A stretch of DNA of 64,000 bases from Notospermus geniculatus (taxonomy: Eukaryota > Nemertea > Pilidiophora > Heteronemertea > Lineidae). The position numbers and the translations under genes were made by a program. The stretch lies in assembly GCA_002633025.1 (NCBI GenBank), contig NMRB01000027.1, forward strand, positions 456,450 to 520,449, written 5' to 3'. Below, piece by piece: positions 52,862 through 63,862 of the stretch. The notes under the pieces are model-generated. The model did no database searches. It had not been told where the DNA came from and saw only the letters and a list, made by a program, of their open reading frames with translations. The number at the start of each line of letters is the position of its first letter. Position 1 is the first letter of the stretch.

Positions 52862-53610
52862 AACGTGCGTTTTCCTAGCAGTAAGCATGTGGGTAGACTG
52901 TCTGTGAAAGAACTGACTGATTCAACTGTGTATTGGGTGAAAGTTGCACAGCATGAGATGTTCGGTGATGAAATACAGGTGCTTGCCGCAGGGAAATGTG
53001 TACCCGCTAGTAGTCCATTGTTTAAGTTGAGTCCTGTCCTAGATGGTGAAGTGCTGAGAGTTGGGGGACGCATTGAGAATGCTAGGGTTCCTTATGAGGC
53101 CCCACATCAGCTACTGCTACCGAAACGACACGCTGTGACTGGGTTGATTGTACGAAATATACACGAGAGTCTATTCCATAGTGGTGTTGAACATGTAGTA
53201 TCCTCTCTGAGACAGAAGTATTGGATCCCAGCCATCCGTCAAGTAGTAAAATCTGTCATATTTCGCTGCCTCAAATGTCACAGAAATCGTGTACAACCTA
53301 GTGTTCCGCTCATGGCAAGACTATCTGAATGTCGATTGTCTCATTCTCAGCCAGTTTTTTCGCAAACTGGGTTGGATTTTTGGGGCCCAATGACCATAAA
53401 GAGAGCCCGAACTCGAGAGAAGAGATGGGGCTGTTTATTTACATGCTTAACAGTCCGAGCCATCCACCTAGAATTGGTTGCTTCATTGCAAACTGATTCC
53501 TTCATCCTTGCTCTCAGGCGGTTTATTGCCAGACGCGGATCTCCTGCTGATCTCTTTTGTGACAATGGGACCAACTTTGTTGGCGCTCAACGAGAATTNA
53601 CCTTTCACAA
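52862..53610 (+). pseudogene. BEL integrase, C-terminally truncated
   Basis: Frame 52865 onward shows the HHCC zinc-binding region (HESLFHSGVEHVVSSL ... FRCLKC, about residues 98-137) and the DDE core: first Asp in TGLDFWGP (about 170), second in FCDNGTNFVGA (about 233). The catalytic Glu and C-terminal domain are missing because the match stops at an N (53599). Integrase joins the cDNA to host DNA. Confidence 0.85.
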
Positions 53611-53863
53611 TCACCAATTGGCACCACTGCACGAAGCCCACAGTTGATTTCTGGAAAACAGAAACACAGAGTGTTTTATTTATTTTACCTCAGATTATAC
53701 AACAAGATGTAGGCTATACGACAGGGAAAAATGTGATATAAAATGGTACCAGTAAAATGTTTGGTGATTGTGATATGATGAAATGTTATGAGAAATGCAA
53801 CATATAACATCCAAAAAGAAACTGCATAGCAGTATAAATACAAAGTAGTTGATCTTGTCTTAC

Positions 53864-53962
53864 CAGCAGATGGGGTTGATACCCTTGGCAATTCTTGTCC
53901 AGCAGCAGGCGGGGTATTGGGCTGGTCTGTATCAGACATCTTTGATACACTGGATTCCCGGC
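53864..53962 (-). CDS. Tudor-like gene, exon 4
   Basis: Acceptor TTTTTTCAG (from 53963) and donor GTAAGA (53863), 99 nt, phase 1 on both sides. The product is a low-complexity Ser/Pro/Thr segment (SSVSKMSDTDQPNTPPAAG). It is probably an unstructured linker. The next exon is not certain (see 44982). Confidence 0.65.
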
Positions 53963-54259
53963 CTGAAAAAAGTCGCAGTTTAGCAAATTACATGGAAATG
54001 TTCAAGATGGCCAACATATGTTGGCCAATTTCAAGATGGCCAACATAGCCACAATCTTGGATGGACGGCGAAGCTGGTCGTTGACATCAAAGCGAACTGC
54101 CCTGTCATACAGACAAACCGGACCCTCACAAAAAAATTCACGTTGACCAGACAACGCGTTCTAAAGCTCACTGACAGAAACCAAATGTTAACGGACACCG
54201 ACGACACACGCACATAATGCCCCGACTGAAAAGTCGGGGCATAAAATTAAAAAACTTAC

Positions 54260-54349
54260 ATGATGACTCGGGTGTTCTTGTTGATCGTTGTCGTTTGCCA
54301 CGCTTTGTCTTTTCACAACTGACATCCTCATCCGACTCATCTGCATTGT
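54260..54349 (-). CDS. Tudor-like gene, exon 3
   Basis: Acceptor ATTTTTTCAG and donor GTAAGT, 90 nt, phase 1-1. Encodes an acidic then basic stretch (NADESDEDVSCEKTKRGKRQ) resembling a nuclear localisation signal (KRGKRQR). A small TGCCCCGACT...AGTCGGGGCA hairpin lies in the intron just beyond the donor (54217-54243). Confidence 0.7.
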
Positions 54350-54562
54350 CTGAAAAAATGAAATCGTGCTACATTGTAATAAGATCCACGCACCGATTTA
54401 ATGGCATGACTAGAAGGCAGATCTGTCGTCACACCATGGCATACTTGTAGATAGTATCAGTATGGCATAATCACGCATGGCATTGCGTTGGCTACAGTGC
54501 TAACAAGAGGCCCACCGGCCTGGCGCTCAGCTGAAAGTTGACTTGAGGTGTAGTTGTAGGTT

Positions 54563-55384
54563 TAATGGTACGTTCACACTAGAGCGCGGTCCGTTACGAA
54601 CGTCACGATTGGCCATTCGTAGCTGATCGTGGAATGTTTGTTTAATTCTCTGAAGTTTCACGTTTGGATACGAGGTGATGCGAGTCGATACGTTCTGATA
54701 CGCTTGGATGCGATATGGTCGCGATTGGTCAATTTCAGGTGGCACGCATGGCGCCACGATTGAAATCGTGGTCTTTATCGTGGAGTAATCGTGGTGATCC
54801 TATCAGATCTTATTAGATCTTATCACATCTTGAGGGCAATCGTGACGGCAATCGTGAAAATCTTTTTGGTCGTAGAAAGGTTTTGAACTGTTCAAAACAT
54901 TTCTACCATCAATACGATTGCCACGACTGACATCAAGATCAGAAAAGATCTGATAAGATCTGATGAGACCTGATAGGATCACCACGATTATTGCACGATT
55001 AAGATCACGATTTCAATCGTGGCGTGATTCGTGATAGTGTGAACACAGCATAAACCGAAACATGAATTTGGTTCAAGAACGCCTAGCTGGTGCTATTCGT
55101 CTAGTCCACGGTTGATCCCGATCACCACGATTCGGAAGCACGATTAGATGCGATCTGTCGCGTTTTGTTAAGATTTAATACGATCTGATGCGATGATCAC
55201 GATTAACAATTAATCGTGTTGATCGTAGAAAATTTTTAAACCGGCCAAAACTTTCCTACGATCAACACGATTGCCACGACTGACCTCAAGATCTGATATA
55301 ACCTGATAGGATCACCACGATTACTCCACGATTAAGACCACGATTTCAATCGTGGCGTGATTCGTGATGGTGTGAACATAGCAT
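54563..55384. mobile_element. MITE of the GTGTGAACA type plus partial second copy
   Basis: GGTACGTTCACACTAGAGCG (about 54567) and ATAGTGTGAACACAGCAT (to about 55050) are the ends of one element rich in ATCGTG / CACGAT words with mirrored halves. 55110-55384 repeats its right half (CACGATTTCAATCGTGGCGT, GTGATGGTGTGAACATAGCA). Non-coding; in an intron of the Tudor-like gene. Confidence 0.65.
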
Positions 55385-55620
55385 AAAGATAATGTATCAC
55401 GGATATTTTCGTGCGCCACGAAATTCATTGTTTATTTACATTTTGTTTGTCTTTCTTTGTCTTATGAATAATTTGTTGGTGCCATGCCTCTCTAGAAATT
55501 CGGTTGATTCCAAAAGTACATGTATTCATTGGGTTGGCATGTCCCAAAAGTCCAAAATAACATAATGTAAACATCCATGTTTACAAACATTGAATGTAAA
55601 CAATGAAGCATGCTAATATC
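55385..55620. mobile_element. Truncated TTAA-family MITE
   Basis: AAGATAATGTATCACGGATA and following sequence match 33455-33690; the right end is missing. It starts exactly where the GTGTGAACA-type copy ends. Confidence 0.7.
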
Positions 55621-56749
55621 GTCCAATATTGTTTGATGAGTAGCTACATGTATAATGCCCTAAGTGGGCGCTTGCACTCCTGAGATAATGTTTTATAAGA
55701 AATTTAAAAAAAAGAGGTGGAACTGTAAATGCGTGAGAAGCAAGACTGGTATTACGACGTCCTACACCGCTTGGAAAGAATGGGTCTCAGTCCAAGAAAG
55801 AGATGTGATCGGGGTATGACACCAATCAAGAGAAAAATGAATCGCCAACAAAGGCCAACATCTGCTCTAGCTTTTTGCTCACATGAATTTATCAAAAGAC
55901 TTTATCTCCGAATGATAAAACAATGGGATTTACAATACAGTTAACCGGTACAACATAAAAAAGAACACAAAAGATAGTATTTGATAAAGAGGGACCCTGA
56001 CTGTGACTGTGTCAAAGAATTAAGGTGAATATAATTGGTAGGTGTCATAATATCTGCCATCAATAATTGATTCCATTATGTTTTGATTAGCATCGACAAG
56101 ACCCCCTCATTGCTGGTTAATGTGACTATAATACCCACCTTAATTGCTTAAAGAAATGTTTGATTAGTATGCTATGATCCCAAGCTGTGTTGGGGGAAAA
56201 GCTCACATAATAATGACACAGACTTTGATTTATAATTCAATTCAATTCAAAATTATAATGAATGTTTTGATTCAGCATTTCCTGACACCTTGGCTTAGGG
56301 TGTCAGGGAAAAAACGTGATGGATGGATGGGTTTGTGACAATGCATTATGCTTATTTTACATTCAATATACAGCTGAAAGGAAATTGAAGAGGATAATCC
56401 TCCTTTAAGTTGTGCTTGTGGTGGAAATGTGAACAACTGGACTACAGGACGAAGTATTTTTACAGTTATTTTTCAGACAATGGTCCTTGGACAATGGTGG
56501 TAAATTGAGAATATAGGCTTTTTGTACACCAAATTCTGGATAGGAAACAACATTTGTCCACAATGGTTAAATATTTATTTGTGATATTTGAAAAAGTATC
56601 TCAATGTTATTCCCAGCCGACAAAACTGAGACAGCCAACTAGGCTGATTCAATGGCATGCACAACTTCATTTTTTATTGCCCATCTGGGATTTTCTCAGT
56701 CCCTCTTGAGTTGATTAGGCCCTGCCCAGGAACCCAAAGAAAAACTCAC
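55621..56749. other. Intron of the Tudor-like gene
   Basis: No further exon found on the minus strand. A + open frame at 55729-55944 (starting MREKQDWYYDVLHRL) has fair composition but no context. A hairpin (CCTGACACCTTGGCTTAGGGTGTCAGG) lies near 56280. Confidence 0.35.
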
Positions 56750-56962
56750 CTTCCAGAAGCATCACATCTGCTGCAGCAATCACAGTAACCTTCCCACCAC
56801 ACAGCACAGAAACCTCTCTTCTGAAATGGTCCACTGTCACGACTTGCACATCTTCATCCTGACCATCCTGGATTCGCACAAGGTCGCCACGCTGTAGGGT
56901 TGACAGAATGTCTTGTTTTCCCTTTTGAGACTTTCTCTTTGTCTTTCTTCGTTGTGTTGTCC
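56750..56962 (-). CDS. Tudor-like gene, exon 2
   Basis: Acceptor AACTTTACAG (from 56963) and donor GTGAGT (56749), 213 nt, phase 1-1. It begins with a Lys/Arg-rich segment (TTQRRKTKRKSQKGKQ), then a compact beta-rich module with the pattern LQRGDLVRIQDGQDEDVQVV ... VSVLCGGKVTVIAAADVMLL. The GDLVRI start suggests an SH3- or Tudor-like barrel, consistent with a nuclear, chromatin-associated protein. The splice signals are among the best in the window. Confidence 0.75.
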
Positions 56963-57136
56963 CTGTAAAGTTTTGGAAACAAAATTTTAAAAAAATATTA
57001 GGAAGACCTCGAAAAAAAATTTACCTGATTTGCCGTCATATTAGGTGAAGGTACTACTTGACGTGACATAAAAAATGTTATTTGATCAAGATTTTGCAAC
57101 AATTTTGAAATTTTTTTTCTCCCCCCCCCTCCTTGA

Positions 57137-57257
57137 NNNNNNNNNNNNNNNNNNNNNNNNNNNNNNNNNNNNNNNNNNNNNNNNNNNNNNNNNNNNNNNN
57201 NNNNNNNNNNNNNNNNNNNNNNNNNNNNNNNNNNNNNNNNNNNNNNNNNNNNNNNNN
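57137..57257. other. Assembly gap (121 N)
   Basis: Run of N in the first intron of the Tudor-like gene. The right flank begins with GTCTCGCGCAACCAGCCCCT and GGTCTGGCACGGAACGAAAT, which looks like part of a repeat. Confidence 1.
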
Positions 57258-58408
57258 AGTCTCGCGCAACCAGCCCCTCGGTCATACTCCGAGGTCGTCA
57301 GACCGAGGGTCTGGCACGGAACGAAATTCTCATTGTAGCGACCTAGTGACCTCGTTTCGATGATTTGAAATGAGGTCAGCTTCGCTGATTGGCTAGTTTC
57401 AAAATTTGGTGACGTAGGCTGCAGGGGAATATGGCGGTGCTCAGAGAACTTGAAGCGTGAAAATTAGTGAGGTGAATCGCATCAATTTGTGTTGTCAAGT
57501 CAATTTATAGTGTCTTTCATTGGAATTTCAGGCAAGTATTTTATATTTTTTCGATTGGGGAGGGAATTATGCTATAAAAAGTGTAGGCCTAACAGCAAGG
57601 GTTACAAATACTGCAGTTATACTCGCACGCTGAATGCTTTTTGCATTGATTGTGCATTGTGTTCTACGTCATCGGCGGTAGATTGTCCGCCATGATGGAT
57701 TTTACAAGCAAAAGGAACCATCTGGACCAGACTCTAAAATTGAAAATTGCAGAGTCTGGTGGCACGGGACTAATCATCACAATGCAATGAGAGCGCGATG
57801 CAAAAAAGTGATACCGGTAGCTACATTGTACATTCATCATGTTCACGACAAGCCATCATCATCATTCAAATTGATTTGATGATGATGTTGAACTTGAGAT
57901 GTAGGTACATGTAGGCCAGCTGATCATACTGTACATACCAAGGCTTTAGAACAAAAGGCCCAGCATGATACTCATAAAGGAGGACATCCATATAGGGAGG
58001 CTTAGGCCTGCTATGATGTTCATGTTGCACCATATAGCCTACCATTGCTTGTAGGCCTAGGCCTAGTACAGCATAGATGCTGCAGGCCCAAGGCCAAGGG
58101 GCCCAGACCAGGCAGAGAAAACTTAAACTCAACTGGCTAGAGAGATGACATGCAATGGATGAGCCATGACTCATGAGGCACACCAGCTCACACATCATCA
58201 CATGCACACAGCGCATGGCGTCCACAGGGCACAGCTGCACCACAGTGTATCGGTAGGCCCAGGCTACTGACTTATTGTAGCCTGGAGCCTTAGCATGCTT
58301 AGGCCTACACATGTTGTTAGGCCTACAGACATGACGAACCAGACATGACAGATAACGTGATAAAACTAGGCCTAGATCGTCTGGAAATTGTTAACAAAAA
58401 AGCCTTAC
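57258..58408. other. Intron 1 of the Tudor-like gene
   Basis: Contains a 32-codon + frame at 57692-57790 (MMDFTSKRNHLDQTLKLK...) that reads like a transposase or HTH start but ends early. The region 57900-58330 is rich in TAGGCCTA words. No exon called. Confidence 0.35.
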
Positions 58409-58622
58409 CCTCATTCAAAACAACGGAGAGATCGACTGGCAATCGGATCTCGTCTGGGGAAACGTTTCGGTTGTATTCGGGTCCCCAGCCACAGAATCCG
58501 ACGAGGTAGCAGCAGCCGTGATCATCATGATGATCCGAAACTTCCAGCACCTTTGCCATCTCCCATCGTCCAACTTCGTCAACAGCCTGAATTTTCATTC
58601 CCACAGTAAACATGCTTTCCAT
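58409..58622 (-). CDS. Tudor-like gene, exon 1 (start)
   Basis: ATG at 58622-58620; 71 codons plus one base to donor GTAAGG (58408), phase 1. The sequence FTVGMKIQAVDEVGRWEMAK ... FCGWGPEYNRNVSPDEIRLP matches the general form of Tudor/MBT/chromo-barrel modules: VGMK.QAVD strand, then GW..EYNR.VSP with an aromatic strand. Such modules bind methylated lysine or arginine on histones. Family-level naming is by pattern; orthology is unknown. Together with exons 2-4 it gives about 205 residues of a probable nuclear protein. A stop upstream was not verified, so the start is the first ATG of the module. Confidence 0.7.
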
Positions 58623-58735
58623 CCTGACTTGTTATGAGTGTTTTGTCCGTACAGAAACAAAATATCTAGCCAGAAAACATCATAAAAAAGGTGCACACTG
58701 AATACCCAGACAGCAAGCATCGGTGGGCCTCTAGA

Positions 58736-58935
58736 GGCTAATTCAGGGGCGGATCCAGGATTTGACGGAAGGGGGGGCGCAGATATCGGCGGCGGCGAAG
58801 CCGTCGCCGCACGCGCCGCAGGCGCGTCCTCAGCGGGGGGTCTGGGGGGCCTCCCCCAGAAAATTTTGAAATCTAGAAGCCCTGAAACGCGATTTCCCGG
58901 CATTTCGGAACGCAAACCTAGATCCCGTCGGTGCT
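58736..58935 (+). mobile_element. hAT-like MITE (GGATCCAGG family), copy 2
   Basis: CAGGGGCGGATCCAGGATTT, then GGGGGGTCTGGGGGGCCTCC and CCAGAAAATTTTGAAATCTA. Same order in copies at 15750 and 59145. It starts about 115 bp upstream of the Tudor-like gene ATG. Confidence 0.65.
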
Positions 58936-59144
58936 TGGAAAACCACCTTCTGAATGGCATAAGACCAGCGAAAATTGCAATTTAATATACTGACTGGGCC
59001 AAGGGATCAAGACGGTAGCCCACACGACAGCGAACAAACACTACGTTCCAAAATTTGACATACATACTTTTAAAAGAAGCATCAACACAATTAACCCGAA
59101 GGTAACTGTGTTCAAAAGAAGCATCAAGACCCCGACTTAATACA

Positions 59145-59340
59145 GGGGCGGATCCCGGCGGATTTTCTCGAGGGGTGGGTTCTGAAGGTGGACTCGCACG
59201 TACGCGCCATCTGCTTGCGCTTCGATCACCGGCGCCGTTGGCACCGATTTAGCGGGGGTCTGGGGGACGTTCCCCAGGAAATTTTTGAAAACTAGAAGCT
59301 CTGAGACGCGATTTCCCGGCATCTGAGATTGAGAAAGTCC
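59145..59340 (+). mobile_element. hAT-like MITE (GGATCCAGG family), copy 3
   Basis: CAGGGGCGGATCCCGGCGGA, GGGGGTCTGGGGGACGTTCC and AGGAAATTTTTGAAAACTAG; ends near CGATTTCCCGGCAT as copy 2 does. A further GGGGGG(T/C)CTGGGGGTTGG-type piece, in reverse, lies near 59540-59570. Confidence 0.65.
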
Positions 59341-59934
59341 GATGCCACGCCTCCTATTTTGAAGCAGGTGCACGCATACACAATGCACATGTTGTCCCAA
59401 GAAGGTGGAATAGAGTTTCTTCGAATCATCGACGGATGCAACGATTGTAGGCCTATTACGATGATTACATCAGAGACATGGGCGGGCGCTACGCTACAAG
59501 CGAGATGTTTGATGTATAGGTCGCCGAGTGGGGTTCCAACCCCCAGACCCCCCCCCGTATGGCGCCCCTGCTAGTATAAATTGATTTAGAAATAAGGCGT
59601 GCATTAAAAACTGTCGAACAAACTTCAAGTAAGTTGCTGTTTTCGTTTCTCCGCCATGGTCAGCACACAGCCTTCGCATAGTCAGCTGATTATGTCACGG
59701 TACTCCGCACCCCTCTTTATCTGTTCTGAAGCGCGGCTTCAAGGGCAATCACTCGGGGATAGGGCACGGGATTGTGATGGGTACGCACGTGGGGGCTGTG
59801 TGCATATGGCGGGAAGCGGAGTGCGCGGCATTTGTAGTGTGCCACGAAAAATCATGTTTGAAAAAATTATGGCCTGCCGAAAATAGGGGGGGCGCGCGCC
59901 CGGTGCGCCCCCCCCCTAAATCCGCGCCTGTAAT

Positions 59935-60320
59935 TGGGGGCATGGGGGCAGCGGCAACCCCTCGTTAGCCGCTAGCGGGCCGCCAGTGGAGGTGGACAAG
60001 TGGCCCTCTAGTGGCAATCATCGGTGGGCCTCCAGAGGCTAATGGGGGGCATGGGAACAGCGGTAACCCCTCGTTGGCCACTAGCGGGCCGCCAGTGGAG
60101 GGGGGCAAGTGGCCCTCTAGTGGCAATGCATCGGTGGGCCTCCAGAGGCTAATGGGGGGCATGGGGGCAGCGGCAGCCCCCAATTTCCCCTGAAGGGCCA
60201 CCGGTGGCAAAGACTGGTGGCCCTCTGATGGCAAATATTGGTGGGCCTCTGGTGGCAAACACCAGTGGTCCTCTGGTGGTAAATTTTGGTGGGCCTCTGG
60301 TGGCGAATGAGGGGCAACCC
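59935..60320 (+). repeat. Minisatellite: ~110-bp units, then ~29-bp units
   Basis: GGGGGGCATGGG recurs at steps of about 110 bp (59936, 60045, 60155), with shared CTAGCGGGCCGCCAGTGGAG and GTGGCCCTCTAGTGGCAAT. From 60185 a shorter GGTGGGCCTCTGGTGGCAAA unit repeats about every 29 bp. Open frames follow from the repeat. Confidence 0.75.
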
Positions 60321-60599
60321 CAATTAGATATTAATTAGGAAAATATATATTAAAACAATTAAATATACAAAAATAAATCCATAAGAATGTTGATTAATCA
60401 TTTTCCCAAATCTCAGACACAATTTCAAGCTTTTTAATATTGTTCCTGCTGACTTGACAATACANTAAATGCTGTAAATGATCAGAATAAGTAGCTTGTT
60501 CGCGGAACTTTACAGGCATGGGATGTGATTAGGCTCTCACTTTCTCACACTTTTAACAATCAGAGGGCATCCTTTGTTCACGTGCTTCAGTTGACCAAT

Positions 60600-60705
60600 C
60601 AGATAATTAGGTCGACGAAAAACGTTTCGTATACGTGCCCATGAAATACTTCAATTCCATTTGGCATATACGGGAACTACGATCCTCCGCCGAGAAAGAA
60701 GGTCG
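60600..60705. repeat. Dispersed repeat shared with 27480-27580
   Basis: See 27470-27600; same orientation, about 70-75% similar. Confidence 0.6.
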
Positions 60706-60741
60706 GAAGAATGGAGACAGGTGGCGCTGTGAGCAGTTTGG

Positions 60742-60825
60742 TCGGTGTCCTAGTGATGGGATGTGATGTGATGTCTAATAAATGTTATATCGAATATACG
60801 AATCGTCTTCCTTTCCTCAACACTC
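60742..60825 (+). repeat. Fragment of the BEL LTR (3' end)
   Basis: GGTGTCCTAGTGATG through CGAATCGTCTTCCTTTCCTC matches 47948-48025 with few differences. The similarity ends on both sides where the LTR context changes. Confidence 0.75.
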
Positions 60826-62402
60826 TGCTTCCCACGATGCTATTACCCCTGTTTCTACTAGTACTGCTTGAGAGATATCGTTCTAGATTTCGTCCGATGT
60901 ATATATGCTTAGGACTAGCTAGTAACCACGCTTCTAAACTGTCGTAGCCCAAACGCCGTAAATGAGCGCGTCTCACGTTAATCACACGTCCCATACTATA
61001 ATGCCAGTAATATAATGCTATATGAGAGGCAATATATGTCTCTAGTAGCCGGACTATAGCTGACAGACTCGCTAGTGAAGATGTTATCACGTGAGTAAAA
61101 AACGAATATTCATATATGTACGATATATACGACGTATAGATATATTTATTTCGTATTCACTATAAATATGTGTCATAAGTACGAGGTACAAAATGAGAGA
61201 GAGAGAGAGAGATACAACAGAGAGACTAAAGCACAAAAACGTATACATGTGCACAAGGCAATCTACGAGAATCACTACACTCCGCTATGACGGATAATTT
61301 GACAATCTAACCAATGCAATATAATGGTCTCAATCATTAGTAGACGTGTGAAAAACCCGCCGGCGCTCAGTACATTCAATACAATTTTTTTTTAAAACCC
61401 ACACACACACACCTACACCTACGCACATACTATAAAAAATACACTATCCGGATGAATGCCGTCCGTTGTTTCACAACACTAGACCGTAAACTACACCATT
61501 TATATTAAATACCACCGGCCCGTGCAACTAACAAATGTTCCAAATGTTCATTAATAGTGTGTGCCTCGTGTGTCACACGAGAGTGATGTTGCCGCCCCGA
61601 AGTTAGATGCCCGACCGATGGCCTCTCCCCGGCATAGGAATCGTGATTTTTTTTTAAAATTTTGTTGTATAACGTGCGTTATATGACGCCCCCTCCCCCC
61701 CAAAAAATCCCCCCCCCGCGAATTAGTCATGTAAATGCAATTAAAGGTTTTCCCGCGGTATAGTCATGATAGTGGGCATCCTAGGGTGTCAAAACTTAGG
61801 CGGACGTGATTATACCACCACCACCACTACCACCAAAAACATCTTTATCAGCGAAATCCTATAGGCACTGTCCATGTTGAAGAATACCGTCAAAAGTTAA
61901 TCATCAATACGATTAATAATCGGGACATATATGTACTACAATAAGGTGTACCGTAGAGTCGGTTCTAAAGAAGAAAAAAAAACACCAACAACAACAACAA
62001 AAACGTCGAAATTTTGTGCCGAAAACGAGCGCCGCCTATGAGGAAACCAACAATTCGCCGTATTAACGTCTAGGATATACTATTCAAAACACCGTCAGGC
62101 GCGAATGACGCTCTCAAGAGCAACATGTGAGTCAAGAGCGTGGTAAAATGGACCTTAGCTACTACTTGGATTTTTTTGCGTGCATGATGGGGGGTGGGGT
62201 GGGGGTGGGGGGGATTGATGTTATAGAATCGACTCTGAGGCAAACGAGATATACTTACACCATCACCAACGGCTTTGACTGCTAGTCCTGCTACGAATTT
62301 CACAAATAAAAAAAACGAGTTCTTTTGAACATGGCACTGTCTTCATAGTCAGTCACATATTATAATATAGTCCCGCGTGTTCATTCGTATATGTCGTCGT
62401 AT
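60826..62402. other. Single-copy-looking DNA 3' of the 395-aa frame
   Basis: No transposon ends found. Short (AG)n (61193-61212) and (CA)n (61400-61412) runs and a G-rich tract (62190-62213, GGGG repeats on +) are present. TTTATT at about 61143 would be an AATAAA on the minus strand and could mark the 3' end of the gene at 62403. A strong donor-like GTAAGT on the minus strand near 62254 hints at an unassigned exon. Confidence 0.35.
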
Positions 62403-63418
62403 CTATGGAGTGCATATCGGACATAGGAGTGCTCCGACTAAGTTCTCGTGATCACCAACGAAATGTCGCTTCGTCGTTGTCGTTGACGACGTCCTCGTTG
62501 ACGACGTCGTCGTCTCCGTCTCCGCTTCGATGTTCGCCTCGCTTCTACTGCTACAGCTATTACTGCTGCCGCTGCTGCCGCTGCTGCTGCTGCTGCTGCT
62601 GCTACCGTTGCTGCTGTCGCGCCCGCTATACGTACTTTCACTGCGGGTTCGAGTGGTCGTAAACTTAGCGTTGGTAGAGGTGTCATGATTGCCGCCGTCG
62701 ATGTTGGCGCCGGTGGCGCCATTGACGGAAGTCGTACAACCTCCACCAATGCCGGCATTATAGTTCCTGGGCAATGCTGCCTCGTCAGTTGTGGGTGGCA
62801 TTTCTTCTGCGTGCACGACGTTTGCATCCGTCGACGTAGGCAACAAAGAAGGCACGAGGTCGTCCACGTCGTCGGCGGGTTCATCGACGAACTGTATCCT
62901 GAAATCGAAGTCTTCCTCGTTCCACGGAGTGCACAAGGCGTGCAATGTGTCCAAAGCCTCTAAACTTAAACTGATCATAGCGTGCCCCGGACATACGTAA
63001 GCGTGGATTTCATCACGCCAAGGAGTGCGTGTACAATGTTCGCGTAAATGAAATTCGATCCCGTCACTCTCGGTGATAGACGTCGCTTCTTGTTGAACCG
63101 CTGATGCCGTCTTCGTCACCATATGGAGGTACTTATACTCTCCTATTTGCCAGCTGTACGCACGTTGCTTCACGTCGGAACATTCGACCGTTCTTCTCAC
63201 TATCGCACGATCCGTCTCGTTTTTCGTAGATTTTAAAGTTGAGAGTTCGTTTCCGGTCAGTGCGAACGGGATGCGTTCTCCATCGTAATTCGAATAGAGT
63301 TCGTGCATTTCATTTCCGCCTAGAGCCAAACTCGTGTTTTGGCCTAACGGCATTAGCACTCTTGTAGACGACGTATCGTAAAATGAAGGTGGAATTGACG
63401 TATCGGAAGTACTAATAT

Positions 63419-63463
<45 letters not shown>

Positions 63464-63590
63464 TGGTAGAAGCAGTATTACATGTAGTAGCGCTCATCGA
63501 CGACTCGGATGCTGCCGTATGCCACACGTCTAGTTGTTCTCCTCGATGATATTCCTGCTGCTGCTGCTGCTGCTCGTGGTAATCCATCAT
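62403..63590 (-). CDS. Unrecognised 395-aa protein with polyQ, polyT and Ser/Thr-rich tracts
   Basis: Minus-strand ATG (63590; a second ATG follows at once) opens 395 codons to TAG at 62403. Layout: a Gln run at residues 6-13, a Thr run of about 16 at 42-57 from an (ACT)n microsatellite, then a normal-complexity region at about 90-240 (VRRTVECSDVKQRAYSWQIG; HLREHCTRTPWRDEIHAYVC; SLEALDTLHALCTPWNEEDF). An acidic stretch (DEPADDVDDLV) and a Ser/Gly/Thr-rich C-terminal half follow, ending LLCPICTP. CpG-containing codons are frequent. I do not recognise it; amino-acid tracts of this kind are common in animal regulatory proteins. Normal-complexity sequence over 150 codons without a stop supports coding. 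It may be one exon of a larger gene. Confidence 0.55.
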
Positions 63591-63606
63591 TTCGTACTGC
63601 TGTTCT

Positions 63607-63862
63607 TAGTCCGGCAGCAGATGGATTGAACCGTGCAATGTGGTCTATAGAAGATTTTTTTATTGATTATAAGAGAGTTTAATATGTAGTTTTAGAATAC
63701 GTTGCCATGGAAACCGAAATAACTGAGATTGCCCAAGGATGCCAATGTGGCATCAGGCGGATTCTAAAACTACATATTAAACTCTCTTATATTCAATAAA
63801 AAAATCTTCTATAGACCACATTGCACGGTTCAGCCAAAAAACGGGGTTTCGCTGCCGGACTA
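63607..63862. mobile_element. Palindromic MITE just upstream of the 395-aa frame
   Basis: TAGTCCGGCAGC at 63607 and its complement (to 63862) enclose arms of about 100 bp (GTGCAATGTGGTCTATAGAA ... GTTTAATATGTAGTTTTAGA, mirrored). It starts 17 bp upstream of the ATG at 63590, so it lies in the 5' UTR or promoter. Confidence 0.75.

Larger units (their letters stand above)
47444..53610 (+). mobile_element. BEL/Pao LTR retrotransposon, 3'-truncated and rearranged
   Basis: Order: LTR (to about 48025), gag, protease, reverse transcriptase, RNase H, integrase. Damage includes a foreign LINE piece between LTR and gag, a frame break at about 48600, a 164-bp tandem duplication at 49783-50110, a 435-bp-offset duplication with foreign insert at 51447-52216, a MITE at 52730-52861, and truncation at an N near 53599 inside integrase with no 3' LTR. 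It cannot be autonomous as assembled. It lies in a long intron of the minus-strand Tudor-like gene, in antisense orientation. Confidence 0.9.

Noticed and set aside
57866-58312. 148-codon minus-strand frame
   Set aside because: It lies in a TAGGCCTA-rich intron between two solid exons, with no splice sites and no known motif.
59965-60323. Pro/Leu/Ala-rich frames of 60-97 codons
   Set aside because: They translate a 110-bp and 29-bp minisatellite in several frames.
62405-62884. Alternative frames (85-148 codons) overlapping the 395-aa gene
   Set aside because: They consist of Arg, Ala or Cys runs from CTG/CGT-type microsatellites and are shadows of the 62403-63590 frame.
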